Positions 24,101 to 33,194 of a stretch of DNA of 64,000 bases are shown here, piece by piece. The DNA is taken from the NCBI RefSeq assembly GCF_963855985.1, contig NC_087097.1, positions 9,705,001-9,769,000 on the forward strand, in the 5' to 3' direction. A program made the translations under genes and the position numbers. The notes under the pieces were generated by a model. It saw nothing but the letters and a program-made list of their open reading frames with translations. It did no database searches and had not been told where the DNA came from. The stretch is from Ostrinia nubilalis (Eukaryota > Arthropoda > Insecta > Lepidoptera > Crambidae). Each line of letters opens with the position of its first letter. Positions within the stretch are counted from its first letter, which is position 1.

Positions 24101-27100
24101 ACAAGGATTCATGTTCTCCAGCCCAGATGCCGAGTAAACAGAATCGTCTTTCAGTGACGTGCAGCTGCCCCTATATTTGACCCACTGACCTAATTTTTTA
24201 TTATTTATTTGTGTCAGCGTGCTCTTCTAAAGAGTGAAGACGATTGTATGTAGGTACTATTAAAATGTAATTTTAACTCATTGGTTTTGTCTCATATTGG
24301 AAGGAATGTACTATGTATCATGAGTAGAGTCTTCGTTTAAAAGGATGCCAACGATTTAAATTTCAATAGGTAGACAAAATTCAGAATTCTTAATTATCAA
24401 AAATTTTAGCTTTCTCCAGTAACACTGGTATTATTATACTGTGACTCATCAAAGTCATCATTGTCAAAAATATTGACAAATCGAGAACTGTCACGGCCAA
24501 AAAACTGGCACGCGTCCGTCCTCCGTAAGCGCCACCGCGCGACTGATTGAGATTGTCCAAGCCGTCATGAGCGATTTTTTCCACATTTTTTAACATAGTA
24601 ACTAAATAAGACGCAATATAAAAATTTCATCCGTTAAAAGCCCTCAAGTTATTTCTGAACTTTAGTTTAGTAAAAGATTCAGAATCTCAAATCGCTTATT
24701 TTAAAAATAAAACCATAATTAGAAAACGAATAGAGGTAACTTTGGGAATTTATTCTATCGAGTCAACTTCATCAAATCGTGTTTCCATCCGTTAATAGCC
24801 CTAGAAAATATCCTCAACTATGCCCAAAAAAAATTTTAGCCTTTTATTTTACTGTTTAGTACCTCAAAAATGAAAAATGAAAACCTCATTTTCGCCATTT
24901 TCTCTGTTACCCGGCCTTAAGCAAGTATCGTTTGTGAATACGGGCGTTAATCACGTGGCGCACAAGTAGGCGCCACCACGTGGGATCATGGCCGAGCTCA
25001 AGCACTCATACAATATTTGTTACTTTTGCAGGCATACTGGGGCTATGAACTTAATGCTGAAAATATGGAGGTTGTAATAGAAAAACATGGCCTGCAAAAG
25101 ATATCTCTTCTCAGGTTGGTACAAAAAATATGTTTTAAAACTTGGGTATCGTTGCTTGTTATTCATGTTTCGTTAACATAATCTTTATTCCATCGTTTTA
25201 CTTACAGGTCCTTCGCTCTCAAAGTGGGTCTACAAATCATGCTTCGCGAATACGATTTTGACATTAAGAATAAGGCTACATTCAGTGGATCAGATATCAT
25301 GAATATTTTCCCTGTTGTTAAACATATCAATCCTAGGGTAAGTATTTTCCTAATGTTAACTTCAAATTCAATATTTTGGGACAGTTTGTATATTTTAATA
25401 TTTTTTCCAGGCATCAGACGCATACAACTTCTACACGACCGGTCAGAACAAGATTCAAGCTGGCGCCGTGTCTGAAGGCCACGAACTTATCACGGAGGCT
25501 CTGAACCTCTTGAACAATGTATACGGAGCTATGCATGGAGAGATCGCTCAATGCTTGCGTATGGTGGCACGTTTGTGCTACGTCACTGGGGAACATAGAG
25601 ACGCTATGGCGTACCAGCAGAAGGCTGTGTTCATGTCAGAGCGAGTCAACGGCATTGACCATCCTTACACTATTACTGAATACGTGAGTGAACTTGAAAT
25701 GTTTAATTCTGATTATTAGTTTTGATTTGATGTGCTAATATTCAGATTATATTGGCTTACGACCATAGACTTAGTTGAATTTCAAAGACTGTGTGTTGTA
25801 TCCTTTTTCACGTAGTCTCAAATCTCGCAGGAAACATAACCGATCTGTCGATTCCTAAAGATTTAAATGTATAATCCGAAAGATGAAGTTGTTTGCAAGT
25901 TAAATTCTTCTCCCAGTCTGACCTTGTTGTTGCAAGATATGCTAAACTGAAGTGAAGTGATCTATTTGTTATTTTATTTGCGTCTTGCATCTGCAATACT
26001 CCATAATTATATCTTTACTTGTAGTTGGAATTCCATGTAGACATATTGATGGGTGTATCACCAAATTTTGAATTTAATTAATTTGTTTTTTCAATAAGTT
26101 AGTTATTATGATACTCCATTTATGCCCATAATTTTTGAGTCCTTTTAAAGTCAATACCATATTCTTGAATATGAGCAGTAACTTTAAATTGTTTCTTTTT
26201 TATTCCAGTCGCATTTGGCCCTGTACTGCTTCGCCAACGGTCAAGTGAGCACAGCCCTGAAGCTTTTGTACCGCGCTCGCTACTTAGCGCTGTTGGTCTG
26301 CGGCGAGAATCACCCCGAGATGGCCCTGCTAGATGTGAGTGCAACAATGTTGATTTTGACCTCAAATCTATAAAGAATGTTGTGCCACTGCCAAACAAAT
26401 GGCATTTGTGATCAATAGCCAAAAAGTTTAAGTCTCATTATGTAAGTCATGATGGGATACATTCGTTATTATTTTGGTTGTTTATGTTATAGCTCTCTAG
26501 AATATGTAATGGCATAGGTCAGAATCTCTGGAAGATGCATAATATAAAGTTCTTACACAAAACTATTTTTATTTATAGCAATATTTTGAATTAGAGATCG
26601 ATATCGATCGCCATTTGAACCGTTTATGTTTTATTCAGTATTTTTCGACCTTTAGCAAAATACTTGCCTAACAATCAGTTATCTTCAAGAGTCGACATTA
26701 TACAACGATATGTAAAATAGGCATGTTTTATTCGCTATCGCAGCAACTAATACATACAATACTCTTTGCAAATAGTAGATTGACTGGTAGCGATTGTAAG
26801 CGATAATACTATAAAGGCTAGTTCCTAAAAGTATTTTAAAGGACATACGTTATCACTATCGTTTAGTCGTCCGATTATTTGCTAATAAGGACGAAACTTA
26901 ATCAAACATTTTATATTTCGAACAGAGCAACATCGCGTTGATCCTGCACGCGGTCGGCGAATACGAGCTGTCGCTTCGGTTCGCCGAACGCGCGCTGGCG
27001 GTGACGAGCGGCGTGCACGGGCCGCGCTCGCTCAAGGCGGCGGTGGCGCGCCACCTGCTGGCCCGCACGCTGTCCTGCCTGGGCGAATTCCGCGCCGCGC

Positions 27101-30100
27101 TGCACCACGAGAAGGAGACCTACTCCATCTACAAGCAGCTGGTGAGTGTCGTGTCACGTGTGGACGAAGCCGCGTGGCGCTGCGGTCGCGGAGCCGCACT
27201 GGCGGTGAAGAGTGACGTACACGGGCCGCGCTCGCTCCAGATTTGTCCAGTCTAGACGTACCTAATATTAGCCCATTAACGCCCGCCGTACAATAAATAG
27301 TACACAACTTTAAGTTACGATAAATCTGGTTTAGTGAGTATTTTTACCCTGGAAATAATTACAATCGGTAAACAAAGGTCTATGCATTATATCCTGAGAT
27401 TTAAACAGACCATAATTATACAATCTTAAGGGGGTATTTTGCGATTTCGTTTCAGTGATTTTTTCATGTCTTCTAGTGGGTACTTGATAATTTTTTAAGC
27501 AAGGTTTAAGTTACACAAAATACCAAATAAGTTGTTTGTGTATTAGCTAACAACATATCCTAATAAAAAATACATGGAAAAGTTTATTTCATGGAAAGTT
27601 TTTCATGCTATAACTCCCAAAGTGATGCTGTACAAACTTTAGTACAATGGGCGCTTGACACGTTACGTAAAATAGTACAGTAACGACATTATTATTAGAG
27701 TGTTTCCTTATTTCTTCATAGTTTTTATATGTAATCATTGTTTTCTTTTTCCAATAACATAGCTCTTTATTTATGGGGTTACAGACAACAAAAAGAAACA
27801 TTTTGTTTTCCCAATTACGACCTATTTGTCGACCTAAAGAGACTTAGTTACATAGTTTTTGGAACCACACGTGAAAACAGAACCAAAAGGTATCCTTTGA
27901 TTACTTATAAAGATGTTCACAAAAAGCCTAGAGACAGATTCGACAAGGCAAACGTAATTTTATTAACATTGATTGAAAGATAATAATGTGGGTACCATTG
28001 AAACAAATGTTGACGCTTTAGAACCATTGGGAAAGGTCATTATATGGGGTCTCTTGATAAAAAAAAAGTAGAGTTAGGCACCACAGGGTGTCCAGCTCTA
28101 GTATAATAAGAAGATCAGTGGGTTAGATTAGATGACTAGTCTATAGAACTTTACCAAATTGAGGAAAAAGGAAAAAAAGCGGTGGATGGGTCTTGTTCGC
28201 TTATATGGTGGACATGACAATTTCAAATGCATGCAGACTGCACTGCATAGTAAACCCATATAGTCGCTTAGATCAGCTAGCATTCCGCAAATATATAGTA
28301 CGCACATATTTGACCTATAAAAGATAAATAAAAGTAGGTAGTCTTGCTCTAGTTGATGGAGAAGAAATATGAAATAATGGTTAAAATCAAAATAAACCAG
28401 CAAACAAGCTTATTTGATAGCTTAAAATTACTGTGTGTTTCAATAGAGTCAAAACAGCTTATGGCAAGTGCCTGAAAACACTGTGCCAGGATGAAGAAGG
28501 CTTTGCTCAATATGACTCATAAGCGCCCATTGTACTAAACTTAGTACACCCCTGAAAACCTAACTTCTAATTTTGATTTTGGGTTTCTTTGTGTTTAGTA
28601 TTATTTCTGAAGTATTTTTATAAAGAAAATAAACATTGGCTATGGGAAATTGACCGTAGTTTTCATTTGGGCGTTAATGGGTTAGAGCTGTGGGAAACCG
28701 CTAAATGAAAATTTCAATGAGGGTTTTCGCGAATGAAAGATCCGCTAGATGGCGGGTCGTGGATGTGGGGTCTGACTGCTGCGTGATTGGTGGATTTTGA
28801 CATATCTGTCAATGTCATGTCAAAAATAACCAATCATGCAGCATTTGGACCTCGCGTCTACGTATTGCCATCTGGCGGACTTTTCATTCGCGAAAACCCT
28901 CATTAACCAGATTTTGGCAGAATGCCTAGAGGTACAAGAAGAAGAATCAGATTTTGCAGTTTGTGTGGGAAAGTGAAGGAAAGATTGATTTGATTGATCC
29001 CATTCCTATACAATAAGTTGTATTTGAGCACCAAAATAACCTATTTCTGATTTGACAGTCTATTTGTTACTAAGGCTGAGTTGCACTAACTTACTTTAAC
29101 CGTAACTATAACAATAACCGGTGGTTTTGATATGGAGTTTGACAGACTTGACGTTTGGTAAGATGTTGCAACCCAGCCAAACTGTAGAATTGGTTTGTGA
29201 CGTCACATACTTTGTAATAATAATTCTATAACACTTGTTATCCCCCAGCTCGGCGAAAAGCACGAGAAAACCCGCGAATCCTCAGAGTGCCTGCGCCACC
29301 TCACGCAGCAGGCCGTGGTGCTCCAGAAGCGGCTCGCGGAGGCCTACGCGCGCGCGCCCCACGCGCCGCCCGCGCCGCCGCCGCTGCACATCCAGCCGCC
29401 CGGCATGGCCTCCGTCATCGATATGCTCAACCTGATCAACGGGATACTCTTTGTGCAGATCAGGTGAGGATTTACAGCTTAAACGCCATGAACCAAAGGA
29501 ACAATGCAAAAAAGGATGACTGTCGTTAGACCTGCAACAAATTAATCAGAAAAAAAGAGTTGGGAACTCGGAGCAGGTGACGCGGATGCACGCGGCCTGC
29601 TTTAAAGGCGTACGTTGCTCGGGCACTTGTCGTTAAAATGGCCTAAGTGCACGCGCCGCCCGCGCCCCCGCCGCTGCACATCCAGCCGCCCGGCATGGCC
29701 TCCGTCATCGACATGCTCAACCTGATCAACGGGATACTCTTCGTGCAGATCAGGTGAGGATTTACAGCTTAAACGCCATAAGCTAAAGGAACAAGGCCAA
29801 GAAGGATTACTGTCATTAGACCTGCAACAAATTAATCAGAAAAAAGGAGTTGGAAACTCTGAGCAGGTGACGCGGATGCACGCGACCTGCTTTAAAGGCG
29901 TACGTTGCTCGGGCACTTGTCGTTAAAATGGCCTAAGTGCGCGCGCCGCACGCGCCGCCTGCGCCGCCGCCGCTGCACATCCAGCCGCCCGGCATGTCCT
30001 CCGTCATCGATATGCTCAACCTTATCAATGGGATACTCTTCGTGCAGATCAGGTGAGGATTTACAGCTTAAACGTCATAAGCCAAAGGAACAAGGCCAAA

Positions 30101-31097
30101 ATTGTTTTTGTTGTTGCCTGCTTTAAAGGCGTACGTTGCTCGGGCACTTGTCGTAAAAATGGCCTACGCGCGCGCGACGCACGCGCCGCCTGCGCCGCCG
30201 CCGCTGCACATCCAGCCGCCCGGCATGGCCTCCGTCATCGATATGCTCAACCTGATCAACGGGATACTCTTCGTGCAGATCAGGTGAGGATTTACAGCTT
30301 GAACGCCATAAGCCAAAGGAACAAGGCCAAAATTGTTTTTGTTGTTGCCTGCTTTAAAGGCGTACGTTGCTCGGGCACTTGTCGTAAAAATGGCCTACGC
30401 GCGCGCGACGCACGCGCCGCCTGCGCCGCCGCCGCTGCACATCCAGCCGCCCGGCATTGCCTCCGTCATCGATATGCTCAACCTGATCAATGGGATACTC
30501 TTCGTGCAGATCAGGTAGGAGTTCAAAACTCAAAGCAGGTGAAGCACGCACGCGGCATCTTTACAAGGCGTGCTTTACGCAGACAGTAGTGTCTGGCCAG
30601 TAATGCTTTTGTCAGCTTTGTCATTGTTCTCTCGAACTCTACTTGTGATTTGAAATACAACCTGCTCACGATGGCTCACGAATTAGATCGTGACCTTAGT
30701 TTTTGCATCCCAGATAAAAATTAACAGCAATCTCGTTACTGTAACATTTCAACGGTACATCCCCTTTACTAGTGTTAAGGGAAACCTGTTATTGGCCATA
30801 TTGTGTGATAAATTAATACGCTGTTAGTTTTCTCAATAAAAAAAACTGCCTTTCAGCATCATACAGCACTGTCTTTGTGAATCAGGCGTCTCATTCTCGT
30901 AATATACAGACGTAGCCCGTCTAATCTGGATACACCTACTAACTTTATGTTATTTCTTTCATTGCAGTCCCCAAGACATCGAGCAGTTCAAGGCGGAGAT
31001 CGAGAAACGGCAGCTGAAAGATTTGCCCATCCCGGGCGTCCTGAACGAGCTGCGAGCGAGCGCGGAGGCGGGCGCGGGCGAGGCCCCGGACAGTTGA
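6116..31097 (+). CDS. clu: Clueless / CLUH, clustered mitochondria protein (23 coding exons)
   Basis: Cytosolic RNA-binding protein family. Fly clueless and human CLUH bind mRNAs for nuclear-encoded mitochondrial proteins and control mitochondrial distribution; fly Clu acts with PINK1/Parkin. Exons: 6116-6302, 6536-7191, 7275-7436, 7557-7710, 7802-7935, 8030-8166, 8543-8772, 9179-9315, 10461-10655, 11837-12049, 14271-14445, 14770-14875, 14952-15370, 15608-15810, 16408-16614, 18668-18904, 25032-25114, 25208-25337, 25411-25683, 26209-26334, 26926-27141, 29249-29463, 30968-31097. All junctions are GT-AG and phases agree, giving 1574 codons plus TGA (fly protein about 1450). Order: a charged low-complexity N terminus (to about residue 265), the CLU N-terminal fold beginning [13 protein letters not shown], the central Clu domain (about 480-760), a Lys/Glu-rich linker (about 840-930), a GC-rich eIF3-p135-like region, then kinesin-light-chain-like TPRs (about 1255-1460). 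The frame stays open upstream of ATG 6116 to the acceptor at 6087, so the true start may lie in an earlier exon. Several exons have intronic partial copies (separate entries). Confidence 0.95.
8837..8965 (+). repeat. Partial copy of a clu exon (129 bp)
   Basis: Duplicates 8603-8731, the middle of clu exon 8543-8772, with one difference seen (GAGCTGCTG becomes GAGCTTCTG). It sits in the following intron (8773-9178) and has neither the acceptor nor the donor of the parent exon, so it is a non-functional fragment. The near identity implies a recent duplication. Confidence 0.9.
9316..10460 (+). other. clu intron without recognised elements
   Basis: AT-rich intron between the exons ending at 9315 and starting at 10461. 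I see no coding exon, no clear TIR element and no RNA gene. Confidence 0.5.
11572..11687. mobile_element. Palindromic MITE, family A copy 1
   Basis: A 116-bp near-palindrome that begins TGCCCGTTTTCAC and ends GTGAAAACGGGCA. Arms of about 40 bp include TAATTTTTAAGTGACCC and its complement. The same element occurs at 19639-19754 and 52446-52559. It has no coding capacity and lies in a clu intron. Confidence 0.85.
11694..11800 (-). repeat. Interspersed repeat fragment (reverse orientation)
   Basis: Contains GGCGCTGCTTCTTCTCAGCA, the reverse complement of a motif also present at about 17778-17800 (GCTGAGAAGAAGCAGCGC). I recall this motif as widely dispersed in lepidopteran genomes, but I cannot name the family. 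The downstream end is A-rich. Confidence 0.5.
12869..13227. mobile_element. Probable MITE with ACGGCTCTGGGT inverted ends
   Basis: ACGGCTCTGGGT at 12869-12880 is exactly complementary to ACCCAGAGCCGT at 13216-13227. Further in, the two halves are loosely complementary (GCCAACA.. TGTTGC near 12908 versus GGCAACACT near 13188; GGTTAT..GTAACC versus GGTTACA near 13140). About 359 bp, in the clu intron 12050-14270. I could not define a target duplication. Confidence 0.55.
15908..16031. mobile_element. Short TIR element (MITE)
   Basis: Starts GGGCCTAGTGTGAGATTACAT; the far end reads ATGTAAACTCACACTCGGCCC. These are complementary over about 21 bp with two mismatches. About 124 bp, non-coding, inside the clu intron 15811-16407. 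Confidence 0.65.
16426..17664 (+). repeat. Six tandem copies of a clu exon, period 210 bp
   Basis: The first copy is the body of clu exon 16408-16614. Copies begin at 16426, 16636, 16846, 17056, 17266 and 17476; each is about 189 bp of exon plus a 21-bp link containing GTATGATGCACTAGCAG. Only the first copy has the genuine acceptor (CCACAG at 16402-16407). Reading past any of the first five copies gives GTA TGA, a stop in frame. The only AG before copies 2-6 (CTAGCAG) would put them out of frame, and the link is too short to be an intron. One visible variant, C or T in GTGTAYA near the copy end, runs C,C,T,C,C,T, which suggests a 630-bp three-copy block was itself duplicated. Confidence 0.95.
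17690..17870 (+). repeat. Interspersed repeat carrying GCTGAGAAGAAGC motif
   Basis: Lies immediately after the exon array. It contains CACTGCTTCGAGAC followed by GCTGAGAAGAAGCAGCGC, the motif also seen in reverse orientation at 11694-11800. AT-rich flanks with several AATAAA-like strings. The family is not named. Confidence 0.5.
17917..18141. mobile_element. hAT-type MITE with perfect 8-bp target duplication
   Basis: The ends are CATTGGTTCCCA and TGGGAACCAATG, and the element is flanked on both sides by ACCTAAAT (17909-17916 and 18142-18149). An 8-bp duplication is the signature of hAT transposons. The 225-bp interior contains GC-rich stretches (GGGGGGCGCG) and no coding frame. It lies in clu intron 16615-18667. 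Confidence 0.85.
18480..18667 (+). repeat. Two decoy copies of the start of a clu exon, each with an acceptor
   Basis: Two units of 94 bp (starting at 18480 and 18574) precede the real exon at 18668. Each has a pyrimidine-rich tract ending in CAG and then encodes the same first 18 residues as the real exon ([18 protein letters not shown]; the second copy has Ser for one Gly), before running into CGA ATA TGA. Use of either acceptor without a downstream donor would truncate Clu. Against the real exon, the first copy differs at nine sites, all silent third positions. Confidence 0.9.
19099..20150 (+). repeat. Tandem copies of the 3' part of clu exon 18668-18904 with its donor
   Basis: Copies run 19099-19258, 19459-19618 and a shortened one at 19933-20005, with a last trace near 20119-20150. 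Each ends in ATCAAGGC.. GCTCAAG followed by GTAAGTG, GTTACTG or GTAAGTT in place of the parental GTAACTG. The repeated unit includes about 190 bp of intron. None has an obvious acceptor. Another trace of the exon tail (ATGGCCGAGCTCAAG) is found at about 24989-25003, beyond a 4.7-kb insertion, so the array originally continued there. Confidence 0.9.
19639..19754. mobile_element. Palindromic MITE, family A copy 2, inside an exon-copy unit
   Basis: Same ends as the copy at 11572 (TGCCCGTTTTCACC ... GGTGAAAACGAGCA). Sister units of the surrounding array read TAGACTATGCCTCTC without an insertion. Here the element separates TAGACTA from TATGCCTCTC, so TA was duplicated on insertion, pointing to a TA-targeting transposase. 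It is younger than the array duplication. Confidence 0.9.
22022..23272. mobile_element. Nested TIR element, GGGTATTTCGCC ends
   Basis: GGGTATTTCGCC (22022-22033) and its complement GGCGAAATACCC (23261-23272) are flanked by TTAT on both sides (22018-22021 and 23273-23276). The 1251-bp interior is AT-rich with recurring AATTTCCTTG-like strings and no transposase frame. The four-base duplication next to a GGG end hints at a piggyBac-like origin with a non-canonical target, but that is inference. Confidence 0.55.
23283..23474 (+). mobile_element. Retroelement 3' tail (non-LTR/SINE-like)
   Basis: Begins AGCTTTCCGCCCGCCGCTTC, passes through GATTTTTTAAAATCAGTTCAG and GATCCCGAGATTACC, and ends with TATAATATTAGATT. 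Tails of this type are ubiquitous in lepidopteran genomes (from memory). It faces a related tail at 23605-23978 in reverse orientation. Confidence 0.6.
23530..23604. repeat. Short perfect-stem hairpin
   Basis: Arms 23530-23558 and 23576-23604 (29 bp) are complementary with one mismatch, around a 17-bp spacer. The core reads ATCCAAACTAATATTTACT. It lies exactly between two oppositely oriented retroelement tails. Confidence 0.8.
23605..23978 (-). mobile_element. Retroelement 3' tail, reverse orientation
   Basis: On the minus strand it runs from CGCCCGCGACTTCGTTCGCG to TATAATATTAGTAGGA, with the typical AAATCCGTTCAGTAGTTTTT motif between them. It also has a GGATGTCT microsatellite at about 23632-23662. 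Confidence 0.6.
27196..27240 (+). repeat. 45-bp diverged copy of part of a clu exon
   Basis: Matches 26991-27035 within clu exon 26926-27141 (GCRCTGGCGGTGA.. CACGGGCCGCGCTCGCT) with several substitutions. It sits just past the donor in the intron 27142-29248 and has no splice sites of its own. Confidence 0.7.
27280..28673. mobile_element. Degenerate piggyBac-like element with TTAA duplication
   Basis: Ends CGCCCG... and ...TTGGGCG are flanked by TTAA on both sides (27276-27279 and 28674-28677), the piggyBac target. Inverted subterminal copies of GCGCCCATTGTACTAAA lie at about 27634-27655 (reverse) and 28522-28540. A transposase fragment is at 27738-27983. At about 1.4 kb it is shorter than an autonomous element. 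It sits in clu intron 27142-29248. Confidence 0.6.
27738..27983 (+). pseudogene. piggyBac transposase fragment
   Basis: The recognisable part (about 27825-27945) reads FGTTRENR, then a Pro-Leu and a Lys-Lys-Pro-Arg stretch ending in RFD. This matches the piggyBac transposase pattern GTxRxNR..P..K..KK.RG..D. Stops follow at 27981, and the upstream and downstream domains are missing. The assignment rests on motif recall. Confidence 0.5.
28716..28904. mobile_element. MITE with 37-bp inverted ends
   Basis: Left end AATGAGGGTTTTCGCGAATG and right end CATTCGCGAAAACCCTCATT are complementary, and the match continues inward (GATCCGCTAGATGGC versus GCCATCTGGCGGAC). 189 bp with a TGACA-rich centre, non-coding. 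It lies 40 bp from the piggyBac-like element in the same clu intron. Confidence 0.8.
29646..30514 (+). repeat. Four extra copies of the 3' part of a clu exon
   Basis: The parent exon is 29249-29463. Copies end at donors 29754, 30053, 30284 and 30515 (GTGAGG in the first three, GTAGGA in the last) and encode the same segment ending INGILFVQI. Spacings of the shared ATGCTCAACCT motif are 290, 299, 231 and 231 bp, so the last two units were added as a fixed 231-bp repeat. Copies lack acceptors and are preceded by GTACGTTGCTCGGGCACTTG. Only the parent joins the upstream exon in phase through its own acceptor. Confidence 0.9.
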
Positions 31098-33036
31098 AGG
31101 CCGCGCCCTCCCGCCGTCCCTGGACTATGTTTAGTGATAAGCGAGGCGGCCGCGCGCCGCACCCATGTAGAAAGCATACTCCGCTCATATTGGACGTTAT
31201 GCTACACATCGTTACTTTATAACTATTGATTGATGATATTGTTCCTTATCTATGAATGTATGCCGTAGTGGATAGTGTGCTAAGGTTTGATGTAGATTTT
31301 TGTTAGTCAAATTTTGAGGATATTATTTTGATAAAATAATTAAGAGTTTAAATTTTATGATTTTTTTTTCTTTTGCAGTGCAATAGATTTATTTATGCAT
31401 GTGCATATTCTTCTATATTTCGCTCAAATCACGATATAGGTTTAATTTTATGCTTCCGTTGGGAATTCACAATTTTATGGACATCCAAAGTAGTGCAATT
31501 TTGATGTAGTGATAATAGCAATAAGTTTTGGTTGTGAACCTGAGACCGCGTGCGCGTCGCTATGTTATGGTACTGGTGCTACTGCCAATTACTTTTCGTA
31601 TATGATGATTTTATGAATTGTTATTGTCGAGTATTATTTTCTTTTTTTAATTAGTGCGGCGAGAGTATATTGTTGAAATACCCATAGTAGTAGAATTTCG
31701 GTTATATTGTCACTGAAATGTAACAGGATTTGTATGTTTCGGGTCCGTACAAAATCTAGAGTTGATTGTTTGGTAAACGAAGAACAATAGTTACAGGATG
31801 CCTCCACTCGGTAAGTTGATCACTGCCTCTAACGTTACTTTAGCTTCAGGTTTTAGTTATTAGTGCCATATAAGTAGTGAATGTAAGTTCTTTTTATAAT
31901 ACGTTTCTGTTAGTCTGTGATATAGAATGTTTATCAATTTATCATCGAGTCACTTGCCTTGTTTGTTCAGTAGGTCTAATTAACTGATGAATTATGAAAA
32001 CGCTTTAAAATCTTCATATACATAATGTAAATTAAATTACATCTACAACTCAATCACAATTTTGTAATACTGTTATGATGATGTTAATTAATATGTAAAT
32101 ACTTGTCTCACGACAATAATTATTGATTTGAATTGTCATGCAAGATCCCATGCCTAGCGTAAAACTTGTTGAAATAGTGATACATATTTATATCAAATAG
32201 TAATGATAATGCAGCCTAAGTACCGTTAATGATGTTTATATCCTAATGTTACCCAAGCATCTATTGCCAGTTTGCTTTTACCTGCATGTTCGTCTATCTA
32301 GTTATTGTATTTTCAGCACTTTTATTTGGATTTATTAATTAATTCTCTCAATTTTCATTAAGTTATTTGTTGTGTCTGTAAATGATTAAATTTTAATGAA
32401 AATGATAATCTTATAAAATGATTCATACATATTACAACTCTTGAGTATGTGCTGTCATAGAATTTAATTAAACATTAAATTATTTAATATATTTTAGCCA
32501 AATTACAATTCGTCTTATTAATTTATGCAGTTATACTTTTTATATTGTTAATTTTTGTTATGCTGAAAATAAAATATGAGATGATCATTTTTAAAATAAT
32601 ATTGATTTTTAGACCTTATGTTGTAGTATAGGTTTTTGTGCACAACTGTTAAAGAGACGTCAATTCGATTCAAATCATGTTATAATAGGCATAATGGTAA
32701 TGGAAGTAGTACCACTAGGTAAGACAAGCACCAAATGAATGTTCTTATTCAAGTGAGAATATACGAATTACCTATAGTATCTATTTTGTGGATATTTTCG
32801 ATTAATTTATTTTGGTCCTTGCAAAATAAAAGTCGTTTGCGACGAGAGACAGTACATTAGCGCGCGTTCATGTATCCAACACAAAATAAAATTAAGAATG
32901 ATGTAAGATGAAGAAGCATGTGCCTAAGCAAACAATAATCAATGTTGTTGTTGTTACATTTCTTTAACAATATGACGAACATGTAAATACGGCGCTGTTC
33001 GTAGTATACTAATAAAAAGTTCGTTTTTAAAATGTG
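31098..33036 (+). other. clu 3' untranslated region (probable)
   Basis: AT-rich sequence after the clu stop with no reading frame. Several AATAAA strings occur (about 32568, 32825, 32883, 33011). The last lies closest to the convergent calypso 3' end. Extent inferred from signal positions only. Confidence 0.55.
33011..33016 (+). terminator. clu poly(A) signal candidate
   Basis: AATAAA on the plus strand, followed by a T-rich stretch (GTTCGTTTTTAAAATGTGATG). It is about 1.9 kb past the clu stop. Confidence 0.5.
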
Positions 33037-33040
33037 ATGT

Positions 33041-33046
33041 TTTATT
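33041..33046 (-). terminator. calypso poly(A) signal candidate
   Basis: TTTATT on the plus strand is AATAAA on the minus strand, about 150 bp past the calypso stop. It lies 25 bp from the clu signal, so the two mature 3' ends should abut or overlap. Confidence 0.5.
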
Positions 33047-33194
33047 TTAATTGCCCTTTACACATTGACATACATACATTATACGTCAAAAGGTAGTAAT
33101 TACAAAACAATACTATTAACTTACATAAGTAAGTGTGTTTACACCTAAATAAAGTGGTTAATATTAAAGAATATCACGGCGGGTACAAGATAAT

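Larger units (their letters stand above)
20216..24946. mobile_element. 4.7-kb TIR-bounded insertion in a clu intron, non-coding
   Basis: The left end CGCCCGTATTCACAAAC (20216-20232) is exactly complementary to the right end GTTTGTGAATACGGGCG (24930-24946). Both are flanked by TTA (20213-20215 and 24947-24949), a 3-bp duplication as in PIF/Harbinger elements. The sequence on either side still matches the interrupted exon-copy array, supporting one insertion event. No transposase frame is visible (longest open frames are about 80 codons). The interior carries nested elements at 22022-23272, 23283-23474 and 23605-23978. It could alternatively be two separate MITEs of one family trapping the DNA between them. 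Confidence 0.65.

Noticed and set aside
30053..30589. 178-codon frame downstream of the clu exon
   Set aside because: It runs through out-of-phase copies of the clu exon and intron sequence; it is a by-product of the repeat array.
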